Shown: piece after piece, positions 40,063 through 54,917 of the stretch
Layout: each line of letters starts with the position of its first letter
Position numbering within the stretch: the first letter of the stretch is position 1
NCBI RefSeq assembly: GCF_024713945.1
Contig: NC_134677.1
Coordinates: forward strand, 2,545,001-2,609,000
DNA length: 64,000 nt
Reading direction: 5' to 3'
DNA from: Dermatophagoides farinae
Lineage: Eukaryota > Arthropoda > Arachnida > Sarcoptiformes > Pyroglyphidae
The notes under the pieces: generated by a model
The model's input: the letters and a program-made list of their open reading frames with translations, nothing else
What the model was told of the DNA's origin: nothing
The model's database searches: none
Translations under genes and position numbers: made by a program

Positions 40063-40534
40063 AAAATTAATTATTGCACATTATCTATCATTTTGTGACT
40101 GCCGTTGCTGTTGTTGTTTTTTTTTTCTATTCCGGTAGTCAATAGATTCGAAGAGTGTACTGAAAAATGTAAAAAAAAGAAATAAAATAAAATAGATTTC
40201 ATCGTTTTGTAGCAATTATATATATATGATGTGTTGCTGTTGTTGTTGTTGTTCTCATTTCTCGTATCAATTTTTTGTTGTTGTTGTTGTAAATTACATT
40301 AACAAATATGTTGTATTAAAGAAAATAACCAACGACATCATGTAAATGTTATTATATCACTATCATCATTATTAGTATATATCATTTTCATTTAATGAAT
40401 AATCTTAATTTCATGATAATAATTCCGAAACAAATTCACGAGAATTATGAATTACGAATCGGAGAAAGCCAAATCCGAAGCCAAAAATATATTTTATACA
40501 TACATTCAGCTTGAAGCTATTGAAATACCAAAAA

Positions 40535-40554
40535 AAGGTGTACATGTACACCTT
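40535..40554. other. Perfect 20-bp palindrome
   Basis: AAGGTGTACATGTACACCTT is exactly its own reverse complement, with no central spacer, in a region with few other palindromes of this length. It contains GGTGTACATGTACACC, the form of a dimeric binding site. The binding factor is unknown. Confidence 0.85.
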
Positions 40555-43500
40555 ATTTTAATGAATTTAATGTTTGTTTTTTCTCGATGTTTATGTTTTT
40601 TTTTACCATTTTCATTCGAAATTCATAATAACCATGAATCCAAAAGATTGATGAAATTGATTCTTCGTTTTGATGATGATTTATAAAGCAGACATGGGAA
40701 CATAAGAACATATTTCTACCATCTTTCATCATTCATCAGAATAATTTAATGGCGATTCTTTGGAAAAAAATTTTTCATCATTGCAAAAAAAAATAATATA
40801 CACGAGAAACACGCCATTGACATCATATTTGTCTATTTGGTTATGGGTGTGGGTGTATGTCGAATTAATCGAGCTTCAACTAGAATTCTGTTTTTTTGCA
40901 TTTATAATTTTCTTCTTCTTCTTCATAGGAAAAATTAATGAATATGCAACATCTTTTTTTCAATTCTAATCATCATCATCATCAACATCATCATCATTAG
41001 GATTCATTAACATTTATTTGTTACCGATATAGAATAAAAATAATATTTATTTTTTTCGACGGAAATATTGCAGCATTAATTCATGCTAAACAAACAAACA
41101 TTGTGATAAACAACAAAAAAAGGGGTAGACGACAAAACAGAAACGTGGATTTTTTTTTTACCAAAAGTGTTAATTTTTTGCGCTTCTTTTATATGATCAA
41201 ATAAAATTGAACTTAGAACATTTTGAATTTGATTTAAGCTATTTGATCGAAGTGCTTATTTATTTATTGCTGATGGTGTTTGGTGCCATAAACAATAACA
41301 TCAACAGCAACAACAACAACAACAACAAGTGTGATTGCTTGAATGAATGTTTAAACACAACGACGACGACGATTTGTGAAGCCAATAAACTTTTGCAACT
41401 GAATATTATTTTTTTTTTCTGTTGTAAATTGTTTGTTTAGAAAAAATTCACAATTACATTTTGGTCTATTGGATTAGGATTAATGAATTACAAGCCATCA
41501 GCATCAAAATTTATTCTATTTTCTTCATTAACACACACATACACACGAAAAGGGCATCCTAAAAATAAACCATACCGCACATACAAACATAACGGTATTT
41601 GCTCCTTCGTCATTGATATCAACCAAGTTTGTAATTATCTATATAGAGACAATGACTGGCATCCAGAATGTAATATTCTCATCATCGTCATCATCATCAT
41701 CATCATCATAAGCAATTTTTATTTTTGTAAACAATTTGAAAATAACGGTTCGATACGGTTATATATTCCGGCCATTACACTCGTCCGGTAATTTTATTCT
41801 GTTTTCATATATTACATGGTTATGTCATGATATGATCTTATTTTTCTGTTGTTATGTTGTTTTTTATGATATTTTTCATTATTGTTGTTGTTGTTGTTTT
41901 TCAATGATGATGATCATCATGATGATCATGTTTATTGATTCTTTCCAATCATTGTTGATGTTATTCATTTTTTTTCAAATCATCATTTTCGGTTGTTGTT
42001 TTGTGAAAATAATCCAGAGCCCATTTTTTTCCATTAGGATTGAAATTCAATTTTGTTGTTTTTTCTTTTTTTTTTTTTTTTGTTTTCCATTGATTCTCCG
42101 AAATTAGATCTTTGAAAAGAGGGTAGGTAAGATGTTTTAAGTTAAGTGATGTGAATTCAATCGACGCATTTTTTTAAAAAGACAACAAAAAAAAAGAATG
42201 TTTAACTCCATAAATTAATGCAACAAATAAAGTTCTGTTTTTTTCTTACTTTGCAAAGAAAAAAATTGAAAATATTTCATTCATTACATATACAATGAAA
42301 GAAAGAATTCCATTTAATTGTTCAATGGAGATATACCCTCTATCCATATATATTAACATAGCTAAGTATAGTGAATGAAAGTGAAAAAAAACGATTTCAT
42401 TCAATCTGGATGAAATTTGAATTTTGCAATAAACTGAATTTTCTCTGTTTGTTGTTCTTAGGAAAAAAATTTTTTTGTTAACCACACACACAATAATCAT
42501 TTCTTGTTATATTCATTTTTTTTTTTTGGTTATGCAATTAACAAACTTTATAACTTGAAGAAAATTCTTTGTGTGTGTGTGTGTGTGTGGTGATGGTGGT
42601 GGTGGTGGTTTTTTATCATTATATAATCTACAATTTGAATGAACAAACATTATCCTCGTGTGTGGGTGTGTGTGTGTGTGTGTGAGCATTGTTGACAAAA
42701 ATGATGTAATTTATCAAGATTCTTGACAATAGTAATAATGATGATGTATATATAAGAATTTAAAAAGCAAAAAGAATCTATTGTTAGAATATATGTAGAA
42801 TATGAAGAAATGAAATTGTAAGGATAGAAAAAAAAAGAGTTCATCGTATCAACATAGTTCATCATCATTATCATCATTGCAAGCTAAAAACTTGTTTTAT
42901 TTAAAAGAATTTCAAATAAAGATCTTTGTCAAAAAATAAAGAGAGGAAAAAAACTTTTGGGCAATGACTCACAAGTGCAAAAAAAAATAAATAATAAAAA
43001 TGACAATCATTGCAAACACTGTATCTCATTCATTAATGGAAAATTGTGAAAAAAAACGAACTAGAAATAAGAAACCAGAAAAACTTTTTTTTTGTAGACG
43101 TGACCCTCATTGATGATCCAGGCTATCATCTTTCGTCCATAGACATTGTGGTGGAATTGTACAAAAAAAAAGAATATTTGTTTACAAATCTCAGCCATTT
43201 TCATTCGAGATTCATTCAGCTGATTCATTGAAGCCAGTAAGTAAGTAAGGCCGTAGATCTTCAATCTCACAAAATGTAAATGTTTAACAAAGAATCAATC
43301 ATCATTTAAAAGATGACCATTTCCATTGATTCATTTATATATTTGACTGTCTTCGATTCATGCATGCTACATACAAAAAAAACTAATCTACCATGATTGT
43401 TTTACTGTTACTGTGTGAGGTCCCCCTCCCCATTCCACTCCTTTTCATTCGAATCTTTTGATTTTTTTTTCTTTTGCCAACCAAATATAATAGTTATCAG

Positions 43501-44037
43501 TTTTTAGTTTGATCTTGGGAACAGTTTTTTCTTTTATTTCTTTTTTTTTGCCTTTTCCAACAACAACAACAACGATGGTTTTGTTGTTGTCGTCGTCAAG
43601 GATAATGATGATAATGATAATAAGTGGAACAGGTCGGTCACCGACCAAGTACAAGTGTTTTTTTTTTTGCTATGTTACTCCCCTTTCCCTCTTTCTTTAT
43701 GTCACAAACACCATATGTTCCATTCACATTTCGTTTGAGTTTTTATTTCGTTCCAAGAAATTTTCATTGAAATCGATTTATACATAACATACATAACCCA
43801 ACAAAGGTATTTCGATGTTCTCTTTGTCAGTTTAGTTTAGTTTTTTTTCTTGCTTTAAATCTCCCATCTCTTTTTTTCCCGTCGTCTTTTTTTTTCTGGA
43901 ACTTTATATTAGCTTTGAAGATTACTTTTACTTTGTATGTGTATGTTATTGTTAGGATTGTGAGGTCCTAAACTTCTGAATAAAAAAAAAATTTAAAAGA
44001 AGGGAAAAAAAATTTTTAAATTAAATCACAATCAAGG

Positions 44038-44064
44038 ACACACACACACACACACACACACACA
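44038..44064. repeat. (AC)n microsatellite
   Basis: About 13 AC units. Confidence 0.9.
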
Positions 44065-45730
44065 TTCTATTCAAAAATTTATGGTTTTAAATATTTTTTT
44101 GGTATATATAACCTGACAAAATTTGACTGCCGTTACGTCTTATACATCGTTTGTATATATTCAACGACATGCATATATTTACATAGCCAAAAGGGACATG
44201 ATTTAAATCAATCACGCGACTAGTTGAACCAATCGACAGATCGACCGACCGACCGACCCAAATCAGACCCAAGGTAGCAAAAAAAAAAAATTGAAAAAAA
44301 AGATTTGATTTGAATGAAAATAGTAGTCAGGTAGAGGATAAATCAGGTAAAAATTCATTGAAATTATTCGAATGTTAATATGAATGTGTACATTAGCTGA
44401 ACAAATCACATCATACAGTAGCCATATTATTTCGCCACACATTCTTTTGCATTCACTAGACTTTTAATTTTATCATCATTGTTCAATGTTTCTCACAAAA
44501 CACGCTGTGCGTTTTGGATTTGACAACATAATGTGTTAAATGTTTTTTTCAAAAAAAAAACTAGAACATTATGAGGATGTAAAAATGATTTTTTTTCTCT
44601 ATTTGCTACCACTCAAGATCAGATGATGGTTTTTTTAAAAAAAAATTGGCATTGAGAGGAAATCGCGAAAAGAAATTCGCAAATCAAAATGTTGTTGTTA
44701 TTATTATTTCATGGTATATTATCGAAATGAAATCAAAAAAAAAAATCGAATCCGTTAATTATTAGTCATCATTATTGATTCGTAATCAAAACGTTTTTTT
44801 TGCTAGATTCAGGAAATCGAAATTAATTTGAAAAAAATAACAAACAAACATACGAATTAAATAGATAGATATGTGATATGAACAAAAAAAAAACAAAGGA
44901 AGTCTTACCAGGATTTTCTGTTATATCATGTCTGTGTGGATGTTGTTGCCATGGACATTTTCCATTTTCGATTTCTAGTTTATTTATTTATTCTGTTGAT
45001 TTTTTTTTCGATTGATTTTCTTGTTTGTTTTTTTTTGGAATTTGACCCGTATGATAATCGTGAATCGTGTGGCATGTTTGATTGTGTGTCTGTGTGTGTG
45101 TTACTTTCCATAAAAGTTTGATATATTCGATGATATGATTTTCATATTTAATGGATGGTCATAAGAATAAGTGCATTTAATGTAGGATCTTAACATTATT
45201 TATTAGAATGAGGTTAACATTTCATGGAAAATAAGATTTTTTTTTTCGAAAAGTAAATTCGTGTTCGAAAAGTTTAAGTTTCGAGACATTTGGTCATATA
45301 TTTGTTATTGTTATTATTATTATTATTGATGAATGAGAATATTCCTTTTGGCCATGAACACAACAGGTAATACAAAAAAAAATAATCATCATCATCATCA
45401 TCATCTGGTCATAGGTCACTGTGTTAGTTAGGTCTTAGTGTTGTTATTGGTGTTATTTTTCCCTTGGTAAGGGGGTGTGAATTTGCGTGAGAGAAAAGTA
45501 GAAACTGACTGACTAAATAACGATATATGATCATATTCGTAGGTCGAATTTATTTTCCTTCTTCATTCTCATTCGACCTTTGCGAAAAATACACACACAG
45601 TTAATCGACTTTGCACTTCTCCCACAAATTATATTGTATGTTCAATAGACACACACAGTTGCTTGGGCCGGGTCCGTTTATTTTCAAATGAAAGAAAAAA
45701 AATCAGACTAAAGATTGAAGATAATCAATA

Positions 45731-45751
45731 GATGGATGGATGGATGGATGG
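45731..45751. repeat. (GATG)n tetranucleotide repeat
   Basis: Five GATG units. Confidence 0.85.
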
Positions 45752-46507
45752 TTTCTTTACCAAATGCTGTTTGAATGAAGGACAAATGTCCGAAAGAAGA
45801 AGAAGAAGAAAAAACTCAACAAGTTCTCAAGAACTTTTTTTTCTGACTGTTACTGATCGTTAAAAGTCTTGGTTGTTGTTGTTGTTTTTCTATTGGTCTT
45901 TCACGTTACAATATTCTAGGATTTTTCTTTCATTTTTCTTTTCTTTTTTTACTTCACAAGGTTTATGAAGGAAAAAATGACCAGCAATCGTTTAAAGTTT
46001 GTTTAAATTTTTTTTTATATTTATTTCTATACACGCACACATCACCATCACCTCGGCTCATCATTATCATTATCATCATCATCATCATCATCATTGGACT
46101 TTTGGACCTTTCTGTTGTTGTTGTTGTCTGAAGTTTTTTACGATCTTTTTTTTCTGTAAATAACGTTGTCGGTGATGGTGTTCGATGATGATGATGATCG
46201 AGAAAGAAAAAAAAAATAAAATGAAATAAGATTTTAAAGTTTTTTTTTGTTCGTTTTTTTGGCCATCACCATGGCCATCACCAAGAAAAAAACCATAACA
46301 TTAAGACCAAATAATAATAATAAAAACAAACAAACAAACAAAAAAATCAATTCAATCTAAATTTCAAATAATCAATCAATCGATCATTCATGTACAATGG
46401 TCAATCGTATATATATTTAGTTTTGATGTCATAATTAGAATATTATTTATTTAAAGATTTTTGTTTTTTTCTAAAAAAATGACAAATTCCAAGGAAAAGG
46501 AAATGGA

Positions 46508-46511
46508 CAAT

Positions 46512-46543
<32 letters not shown>
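46508..46543. repeat. (AAC)n microsatellite
   Basis: About 12 AAC units; the opposite strand reads poly-Val frames that are not genes. Confidence 0.9.
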
Positions 46544-49500
46544 AGATATTTGTCGTTGAAATTTTGTTGTTTGTTTTGTATTTCCTATCAAAAACAATTT
46601 TTGACAAAATATTTTGTTTCAACAATAAACTTGTTGTTTGGTTACCAATTTCCTTTTTTTTATAGTTTTCTTCCATTTTACTGATTTAATACTTTCACTT
46701 GTGAATAAAAATCAAGATTTATATTTGATGGTCAGATGACTTTTGTTTGTGTGTGTGTGTGTATGTATGTGTTTGTGTGAAAAGAAAAATTTAAAAATCT
46801 TTTTCCAAAAAAAAAAAAAATCATAAATATTGTCATCAGCTGGAAGTATATGGTAGCCTACATTATGGCTGAATTACACTGGCTAGTTTTTTTTCACGAT
46901 TATTTAAATGTGTACCAAAAAAAAAAAAAATACAGAAAGAAAAACCATCAAATCATCACACATTTAGAATATACAGTAACAAGAACAACAAATTTTTTTT
47001 TATTTTCAATCAATCAAAATGAGGGAGAGGTATATAGAAAAATTGAAACGATTCAGAAACACAAATACTATTTTTGGTTTAATAGAAAAAAGCATGATAA
47101 TTTCAATTCAGCCATCCATGAAACCCAACCATCAACACACACACACACACACACAACCATGGTCGCTATTATTGGATAGTTGTATTGGATACTATCTTTA
47201 TATCGTGTTTTGTTCAACATATGACCACGACTGATGACAAACGACAAACAACAACAACAACAACAACCACCACCACCACCACTACACAAAATAAACACTA
47301 CATTAAAAAAAAAACAGTGGCAACAGGCAAGAACAACAACAACAAATAATGATTTTGAATCGTCCCAAAATCATTTTGTATATATCGAAATAGAACGAAG
47401 AGAAAAATGGTAGAGGAATGGAAATATGGAATAGGCGCACTTCATTCTCAGTATTTTTTTTTTTTATTTCAGATTCGTATTCAACATTTGAACGTAGGAC
47501 CATCAAGATGAATTCATGAATTGAACATTTGTTTGATTTTTCTATGGATCAAACATACACACACACACACAATCACAATGTATTGAATATGATGATGGAT
47601 AGTAAATTCTCATTGATATGTATGTGGTATATATAAGTGTGTCTGTTCAAAATACTAAAAAAAACTAGCAGCAATAATAATTGTGGAATGATGACGATTC
47701 TATTCGATGTTATTGTTATTTGTACATGTCGATGATCATTGATCATGATGATGATGATGATGCAGATGATCGTTTCGTGCCGACACTTATACGACATATA
47801 TAAAAACCCAACATCATGTATTTGATCCATTGAATTTAAATAATCATCATCGTTGCATCAAGTTCGAAGAATTGTGATGTGTGTGTATATGGAGTGGTGA
47901 TGATAACAAATTCATAAACATTTTTTTCACATTGTTTTAGACATTTAAAACGCATTTATTTTTGTTGTTTTTTTTTCATCAATTCTTTAATTCTAAAATA
48001 ATTGTTCATTGTTCATCATCATTGGAGAAAAACCAAATAAAAATTTATTTTTCATTTTTTTTTTCAATAAATATCCGGGATATCCGATCAACAAGTGTTG
48101 GTAAACATGCATTGACAATTTGTTTTTTTTCCAATCAATTAGTTGAAATAATTTACTTATCAGCGACAATAACAATGAAAAAAAATCCCACATTTTTTTT
48201 TTGTTTGTAAAAATTTAAATTAATGCAATTTTTTGAACAAAAAAAAAACAAAAAATTCATCCATCATTCCACATCAACAAGTGAAGTGAAAAAAAAACAG
48301 AAATTGATTGGTAAGTATTTTTAATTTCTATAAATATTAAATCAATCTTTCAGATTTTTTTTTTCGGTTATCGCTTAGTCACTTTCCCTGGAAATCGGTT
48401 GCTATTAATCTTTGTTGTTTTTTGTTTTTTTTTGTTTACTTCTCTCGTAAAGAACTGGTTCATCATCACTACTGACCCGGTTCTTTTCTTTTTTTTTCTT
48501 TACAAAAAAACTTGATTTCGACTGCCATACATTTCATTTTGTGGTCGCTTTCACATATAGATCAAATGTGAAAGATAGTCGAAAAAGTTGGAAAAAAAAT
48601 TCAATTAATTAATATGAAAAAAAATGTGAAGAAGAAGCAATAAATTTTCCTAAAAAAAAATCCTGGAATATATTCCATAATAACAATTTTGATTGTTTTT
48701 AATTAAAAACATATGCAATCTTGATGAATCTGTCTATTTTTAGTTGAAAATTTCCAATGAATTTATTTCTTGTGTTCAGTAGTAGTGTATATTTTATCGT
48801 TGATTTCCTATTTAGATTTTTTTTTCTTCTTTTTCCATTGATAAAGAGAATTTTATATATATTGATTCAATTGAACTTTGAAACAATTTTCAAATATTTT
48901 TTTTGTCGCATATATCTCGTATTTTTTTTTTTTTTTTTGTTTGAAATATATAGTCATAAATGGCATCATCATTCAATTGATGATTGATTCAATATGAAAC
49001 ACCATATAAGACGAAATACGATGACAACCTAATCAATTATGTGACACCAAAAAAAAAAAAATTTCCTAAACGTTTGTCTTTGTTGTGCATCATTTTGGTT
49101 AATCTCATTATGATTTAAATGATGAACAAAAAATTTGAGGTTTTCGACTTTAATCAATTGAATGAAAAAAATTTTCATATTTTTTTTTTTTTTGTTTGTT
49201 TGTCTAGAATGATAAACTTTTGTTGTTGTTGTTGTTGAATGATGTTTAACGATAAAAAATGATGATGAGATTATTATTATAAACAAATTATTATTGAAAT
49301 CATAATTTAGAGAAGTTTTGATGGTGAAACCTAAATGATTTTTTCATTATTATTATTATTATCATCACAGATAGATTCAGGACATTCATCGATCGTTACC
49401 GGCATAAACAAATCAACAATTTACATTTGGAAAAAAGATAGAAAATTTCATCAAAAAACACATGCAACATAAACCGCAAACAACAGAAACATTGAAAACG

Positions 49501-50604
49501 TCAGCAAAAAAAATTGTTTATGTATGATGCGTCTAGACAATTTTTATATAAAAATCATCATCACCATTCAATTTGTATGAATCTAAATCTGATCACATCC
49601 ATATTTGAACGAACGAAACAAAGAAACTTGACTGATTGATCCAAAAGTGACCACCACTACCACCACCATTATCATACGCAAGCGATTCATTTACTGTGAT
49701 TATCAACTTTTAATTTTCGTCAAAGATTCATTATATTGTTATTCACATGACAAGTTTTAATTTTATTTTTTATTTTACTACATCCGGTGAATCAATCAAT
49801 CATCTCTTAAAGATACAAATCCATCCATCCATAATTAATTATTTATAACGATAACGATTTCATCCAAAAATTGAAACCAAAACCACCGTTTTTTTGCGAT
49901 ATTATAATGGTCAACTATTTTTTTTTTTTTTTTGATAAAATCATCATCATCATTATGATTAGAATTAAATTAAATTATTTTTCACAGGACACAAACACAA
50001 CCATCGCCTCAACCGTTGAACACTGAAAACTGTGATCCAAATTTTGTTTTCATTCATTCAAACCTTTTTTATATATATCACCATCATCATCATTTATACA
50101 GACTTTTGTTCTTTCATAATGACTGATGATTGATCCATCATAATATTAGATGTAAGATTTTTCATTCAAACTACGATTTCCTTTTTCATTTCATTCACCA
50201 TAATTATCATTATTTTATTTGTGAATCAAATACAAATAATAAACAAAATCTAATTTTTCATTAATGACGAACCAAATGAGAAAAAAAAAAATTTGATCAT
50301 CATCATTTGCAATCAACACAACAACAATAATGATGATGTTGTTGTTGTCAACGACAATCATCATCATCATCATCAAAATCTGATCATTATTTTATAAACA
50401 AAATCATCAAATCTATATTTATCTACAAAACAATTTTGATTTTCCACTTTTAGATCAAAGATATCAAAGATTGAGAGCAAAAGATTTAATCATTAAGAAA
50501 GAGATTAAATTTTCAAATACAAACAACAAAACAGACAAATTGTAAAGGCACGAATTTAATTATTTACAATTACAAAGTGGAATGAGAAACAGATGAAACA
50601 AAAA

Positions 50605-52928
50605 ATGTCCACTACAGCATTGTCATTGTCGACAATCTATGATTTTGGTATCGAAAATCATCAACAACAGAAACAACAACATCATAATCATCATCCATCA
50701 TCAACCAGTAATAACAATAATAAACGTGGGCTAGCTAGTTTTCGGGTGAGTCTCTTTTTTTCATTTTTTTATATATATATAAATATATTCTATTATCATT
50801 GTGTCATAGAATTTGTTTGTATTGACTGACTGACCAAATATGGTCGACATTACAAACATTTTTTATTCATTTAGAAATTTTAAATTTCATTGTCCATTTT
50901 TAATTATTAATTATGATGATGATGATGATTGACATTCGATTATTGCAAACATTTTTGTCACCAAATTTTTTCAATTGTTTTTTATTTATGGAATCCACTT
51001 CCCTATCTATTTTGTTTATGTGTGTGTTCACACGTTATTTTGTCTCAAAATGAAAACGTGTATTATAAAAAAAGAACAAAATTTCACCATGTTATTTTAG
51101 TTTCTTCATCTTCATATCCGCGTCTGAAACATTTGAAATGTTTTTTTTTTTGTTTCATTTCTTGTTTCTTGCCTCAAAAATGAAAACGTGTATTTTATCG
51201 TCGTGCTTGCTGTTGTTGTTGTTGTTGTTGTTGTTGCTGCTGCTGTTATTATTATTATTGTAGCATATTTAAAAATTCAAGGTTCACCTTGAATTGTGAA
51301 TTGAATGAACGAGAAAAAAAAAGGAAAAGAAACAAAAAATAAAATGAAAAAAAAAACTAAATGACGACAATAACAATCGGGAAGAAGAAAAAAAAATCGC
51401 ACACACACACACGAATGGAACGAATGGCACGAACAGAACACACACACACACAGAGAGTTGTTGGATTGAATTCAACAACAAAATCCAAATTTATGATTTA
51501 CAATTCTTTTTCTTTTTCTTCTTCATCTTTATTTGAAATGAAACGGGTTGTTTGATGCCGACGCGTCATTCATTATCACCATCATTATCATCATCATAAT
51601 TATTATTATTATTGTTGTTGTTGTTGTTGTTGTTGCTGTTGTTGTTGCTAATTATATTGCATTGATGAAAATCAACGTGTATAAGGTTCCTGGAACGATT
51701 TTTTTTGCAGATATATTAAATTTAAGTTCATCAAGCTATGAATCAATCATTTTAATCATTCATTCATTTGTCTTGATCCTTGGTTGAATCATCATCACCA
51801 TCATTATCCGAAAATTATCAATTATTTCAATCTTTATGAATTGTTTTACGATGATGATGATGGTGATGAATATAATCTTTGTATTTTTATTTCTTTCTTT
51901 TTTCATTCATTTGAATTTATTTTAGCTGGAACGAAGGAAGCTTTTTCGGTTATTTTTTCTTCATCTTCTTCTTCTTCTTTTCTTTTGTCATTTTTCATTT
52001 TACATATTTTTCAAGATATTTCTATCAAATTTATAATGAGTTTTTTTTATTTTTTTTTATTTTTTTGCTTCAATCTTCATCTCTTTATCAGCTGTTGATG
52101 ATGATGGTGAATATTTAGCCTCGATCATGATGATGATAGTGGTGATGGTTGTGATGAACTATTCAACAAGAGATGATAATCTAAAAATTGAACAAAAATC
52201 TATCTTTAGACATTCTTTTTTTTTCTTTCCAGAAAAAAAACCATCCATTTTGTGGGTAGATTTTTGATACGAAATATAGAAACTTGAAACTTGAAAGAAA
52301 ATGAAACAAACACAAAATAAAATTAAATGAAAACAAAATGACAAAGATCTTTCCTGTTGATTACCATTTGGATTCGGTTCAGTTCTGGTGAATTTTCATC
52401 ATCATCATCATCATCATCATGATCATAATCTAAGATGAATATCCAAATATAAATTCAGGCAACATCCATCGTCATGATCGTATTTTTTTCAAAAAAAACC
52501 ATGTTTCGAGGATTTTCTACGTTTTTTTTTAAAAAATTTTCATTTTACTAAACATCCGCCGAAGTCAATAACTTTATTTTTGTTCATTCTTCATTCATCT
52601 ACATTGCTTCAAGAAAACTTTGACATCGAAAATTGGTTTTTTTTTCAATCGATCCATGTTTTTTTTACATGGATAATTCATTTGCATTGACACATTCATT
52701 CAATCATTCATATGTAGACAAAGAGAAAGATTGACCTTCTGAAAAGAAAGAAAGAAAAAAAAACATTTAGTAGAATGAATGATAAAGAAAAAATCCCTGA
52801 ATCCGTTTATTTACCTCATTTATTGTCGTTTTCACACTAAAATATTGATGGCTTTTAATTGAAAAAAAAATTTTCTTGAATTTTTAATACTTTGACTTTT
52901 TTTTCACGCGTGTTTTTGTTCGTTTCAA

Positions 52929-52991
<63 letters not shown>

Positions 52992-54243
52992 AGTCATCGT
53001 CATTTTCATTCATAGATCAATAATGTTCCGCCATGATGACGATGATGATGATGGTGATGGTCAATGAGAAAAAAAATGAGGTGAAATGAAAATAAAATAA
53101 AAAAAAACATTGTCAATGTTTCCGAAAGGAAACAACATTGTAATATTGATCATCAATGTTATTTATTATTGTGCAATGATAATAAATAACCACAAACAAG
53201 AAAAAAAACAGCCAAGTTCCATTTGTTGTTGTTGTTTTTATTGTTTACGTGTCCATGTCCATGTCCATGTTCATGTTGTTAATCCAAGTCTAACAAGTTT
53301 CAAGTTTTCTTATGATCCCCACCATTGTTTGTATACAAGAATGAATACAAGGATATTTTTTTCCGTTTTTTTTTCATAATCCGATTTTTCTCTGTTTTTT
53401 TTCAACATAATCTAAATTCTTTTCTGAATATAAATACCGGCAACGTAAAACAACGCCCTTGTTTCGTTCAAAAAAAAAAACTATTTCATTGATCATCATC
53501 TCATTTATTAAAGATGAAAAATTGACAATGATTTCAGATATCAGATATTAACGATTCCATTCTTTTCTGTGATTAAATTTATCAGTATATACAAGTGTTT
53601 GCTAGTTATTTTTTATTCACTAAATTGATCTCTATAAACTGAATGATCTGTCATTAGGCCATTCGTGTGACTGTGTTGTCGTTGTTGATGATGATGATGA
53701 TGGTGATGATGATAGTAGATAATAATAGAAAACGATCCAAAACAAGCTACTACTAGTTTTTTCTTGTTTTACTTGAATTATAATTTTTTTTATTTCTTTT
53801 TAAAATAAAACACATACACACATACACACACATACACAAGTTTTTTGTTATATAAATGTGATGATGATGATGAGGATGAACTCTTTCTTTCTTTTTTTTC
53901 AATTCATTTAACCAAAAAAAAAAATTTTTTATTTCAAAATAGAACAAGTGAATCATTGTGAAAAAAAAAATATTGTGGTTACAACCCAAAAAATTTGAGC
54001 AAGTAAAATAGTGATGATCATAGTCACTTATTTTTAATCGATCAATTGATCAAATTCATTTGTATTCGATTTGAGTGAGAAAACTTTTCAGAAATATTTC
54101 TTTTCATGAAGAAAAAAAAATTTTCAATTTGATTTTTTTTTCTTCTAAAATTTTGCCCATCTTTATATCATGTACCACCGGCATTGATCATCATGATGTT
54201 ATTTATAAAATGATGAAAAACAAAACAATAACAATAAGATAAG

Positions 54244-54275
<32 letters not shown>

Positions 54276-54885
54276 ACAAAAGAAATTAATGTTTTGAAGG
54301 CTATCATTTTTGTGATCTTATTCTCTCTCTCTCTTTCTCACCATTATAACTCTCACCTGTCTTTGTATTTGATTGTTTTATTCTTTTATTCTGAGATTGA
54401 AAACCATCATCATCATCATTTTACATGGAATTTCTAAACTGGCTGTGTAATCATTTTTTAAACCAAAATTCAATTCATTTCATTGTTTGAAACAAGAAGA
54501 AAAAATTATTATTATTCACCTGCTGCGTGTATTTTTTTCTAGTTATTCTTAAAAATATTCTAGAAAAATGAATCATTGAAAAACAAAAAAAAAACAGAAA
54601 AAAAACACCAGGCACAAAAAGGCATGGCATATCAATATTATCATTATTATTGTTATTATTATCAGAAGATAATTCAGTCTATATCAGATAGTGTATGTGT
54701 GTGTGTGTGTGATACCTGTTGCTTTCATTCAAAACTTTCATTCATATTCATATATACAATTGTGCTATTGCACACTTGTTGCATTTTCTTGTTGATTGAT
54801 CGATGTCGATGATGACCGTTATTGTTTTGGCTATAAAGACAACCTGTGTGTCTGGTTACCTGGTACACATACACATACACACACA

Positions 54886-54917
<32 letters not shown>

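Larger units (their letters stand above)
29702..50604. other. 20.9 kb region with no gene recognised
   Basis: The open frames here are short and mostly translate simple repeats or A/T-rich sequence; none resembles a known family and I see no splice-linked series of exons. The region holds many microsatellites (GAT 32191-32217; GT 32512-32536; TAA 39721-39745; CAG/CAA 40030-40062; AC 44038-44064; AAC 46508-46543; AC 47135-47155), A runs (38447-38466, 38917-38940, 39244-39264), a GAACA pentamer array (37323-37344) and a perfect 20-bp palindrome (40535-40554). It may hold upstream non-coding exons and enhancers of the TIS11-like gene, which is inference from position only. Confidence 0.55.

Noticed and set aside
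40447-40686. 79-residue plus-strand frame MNYESEKAKSEAKN...
   Set aside because: The beginning looks protein-like, but it runs through the 20-bp palindrome into Phe-rich AT sequence, with no recognisable family.
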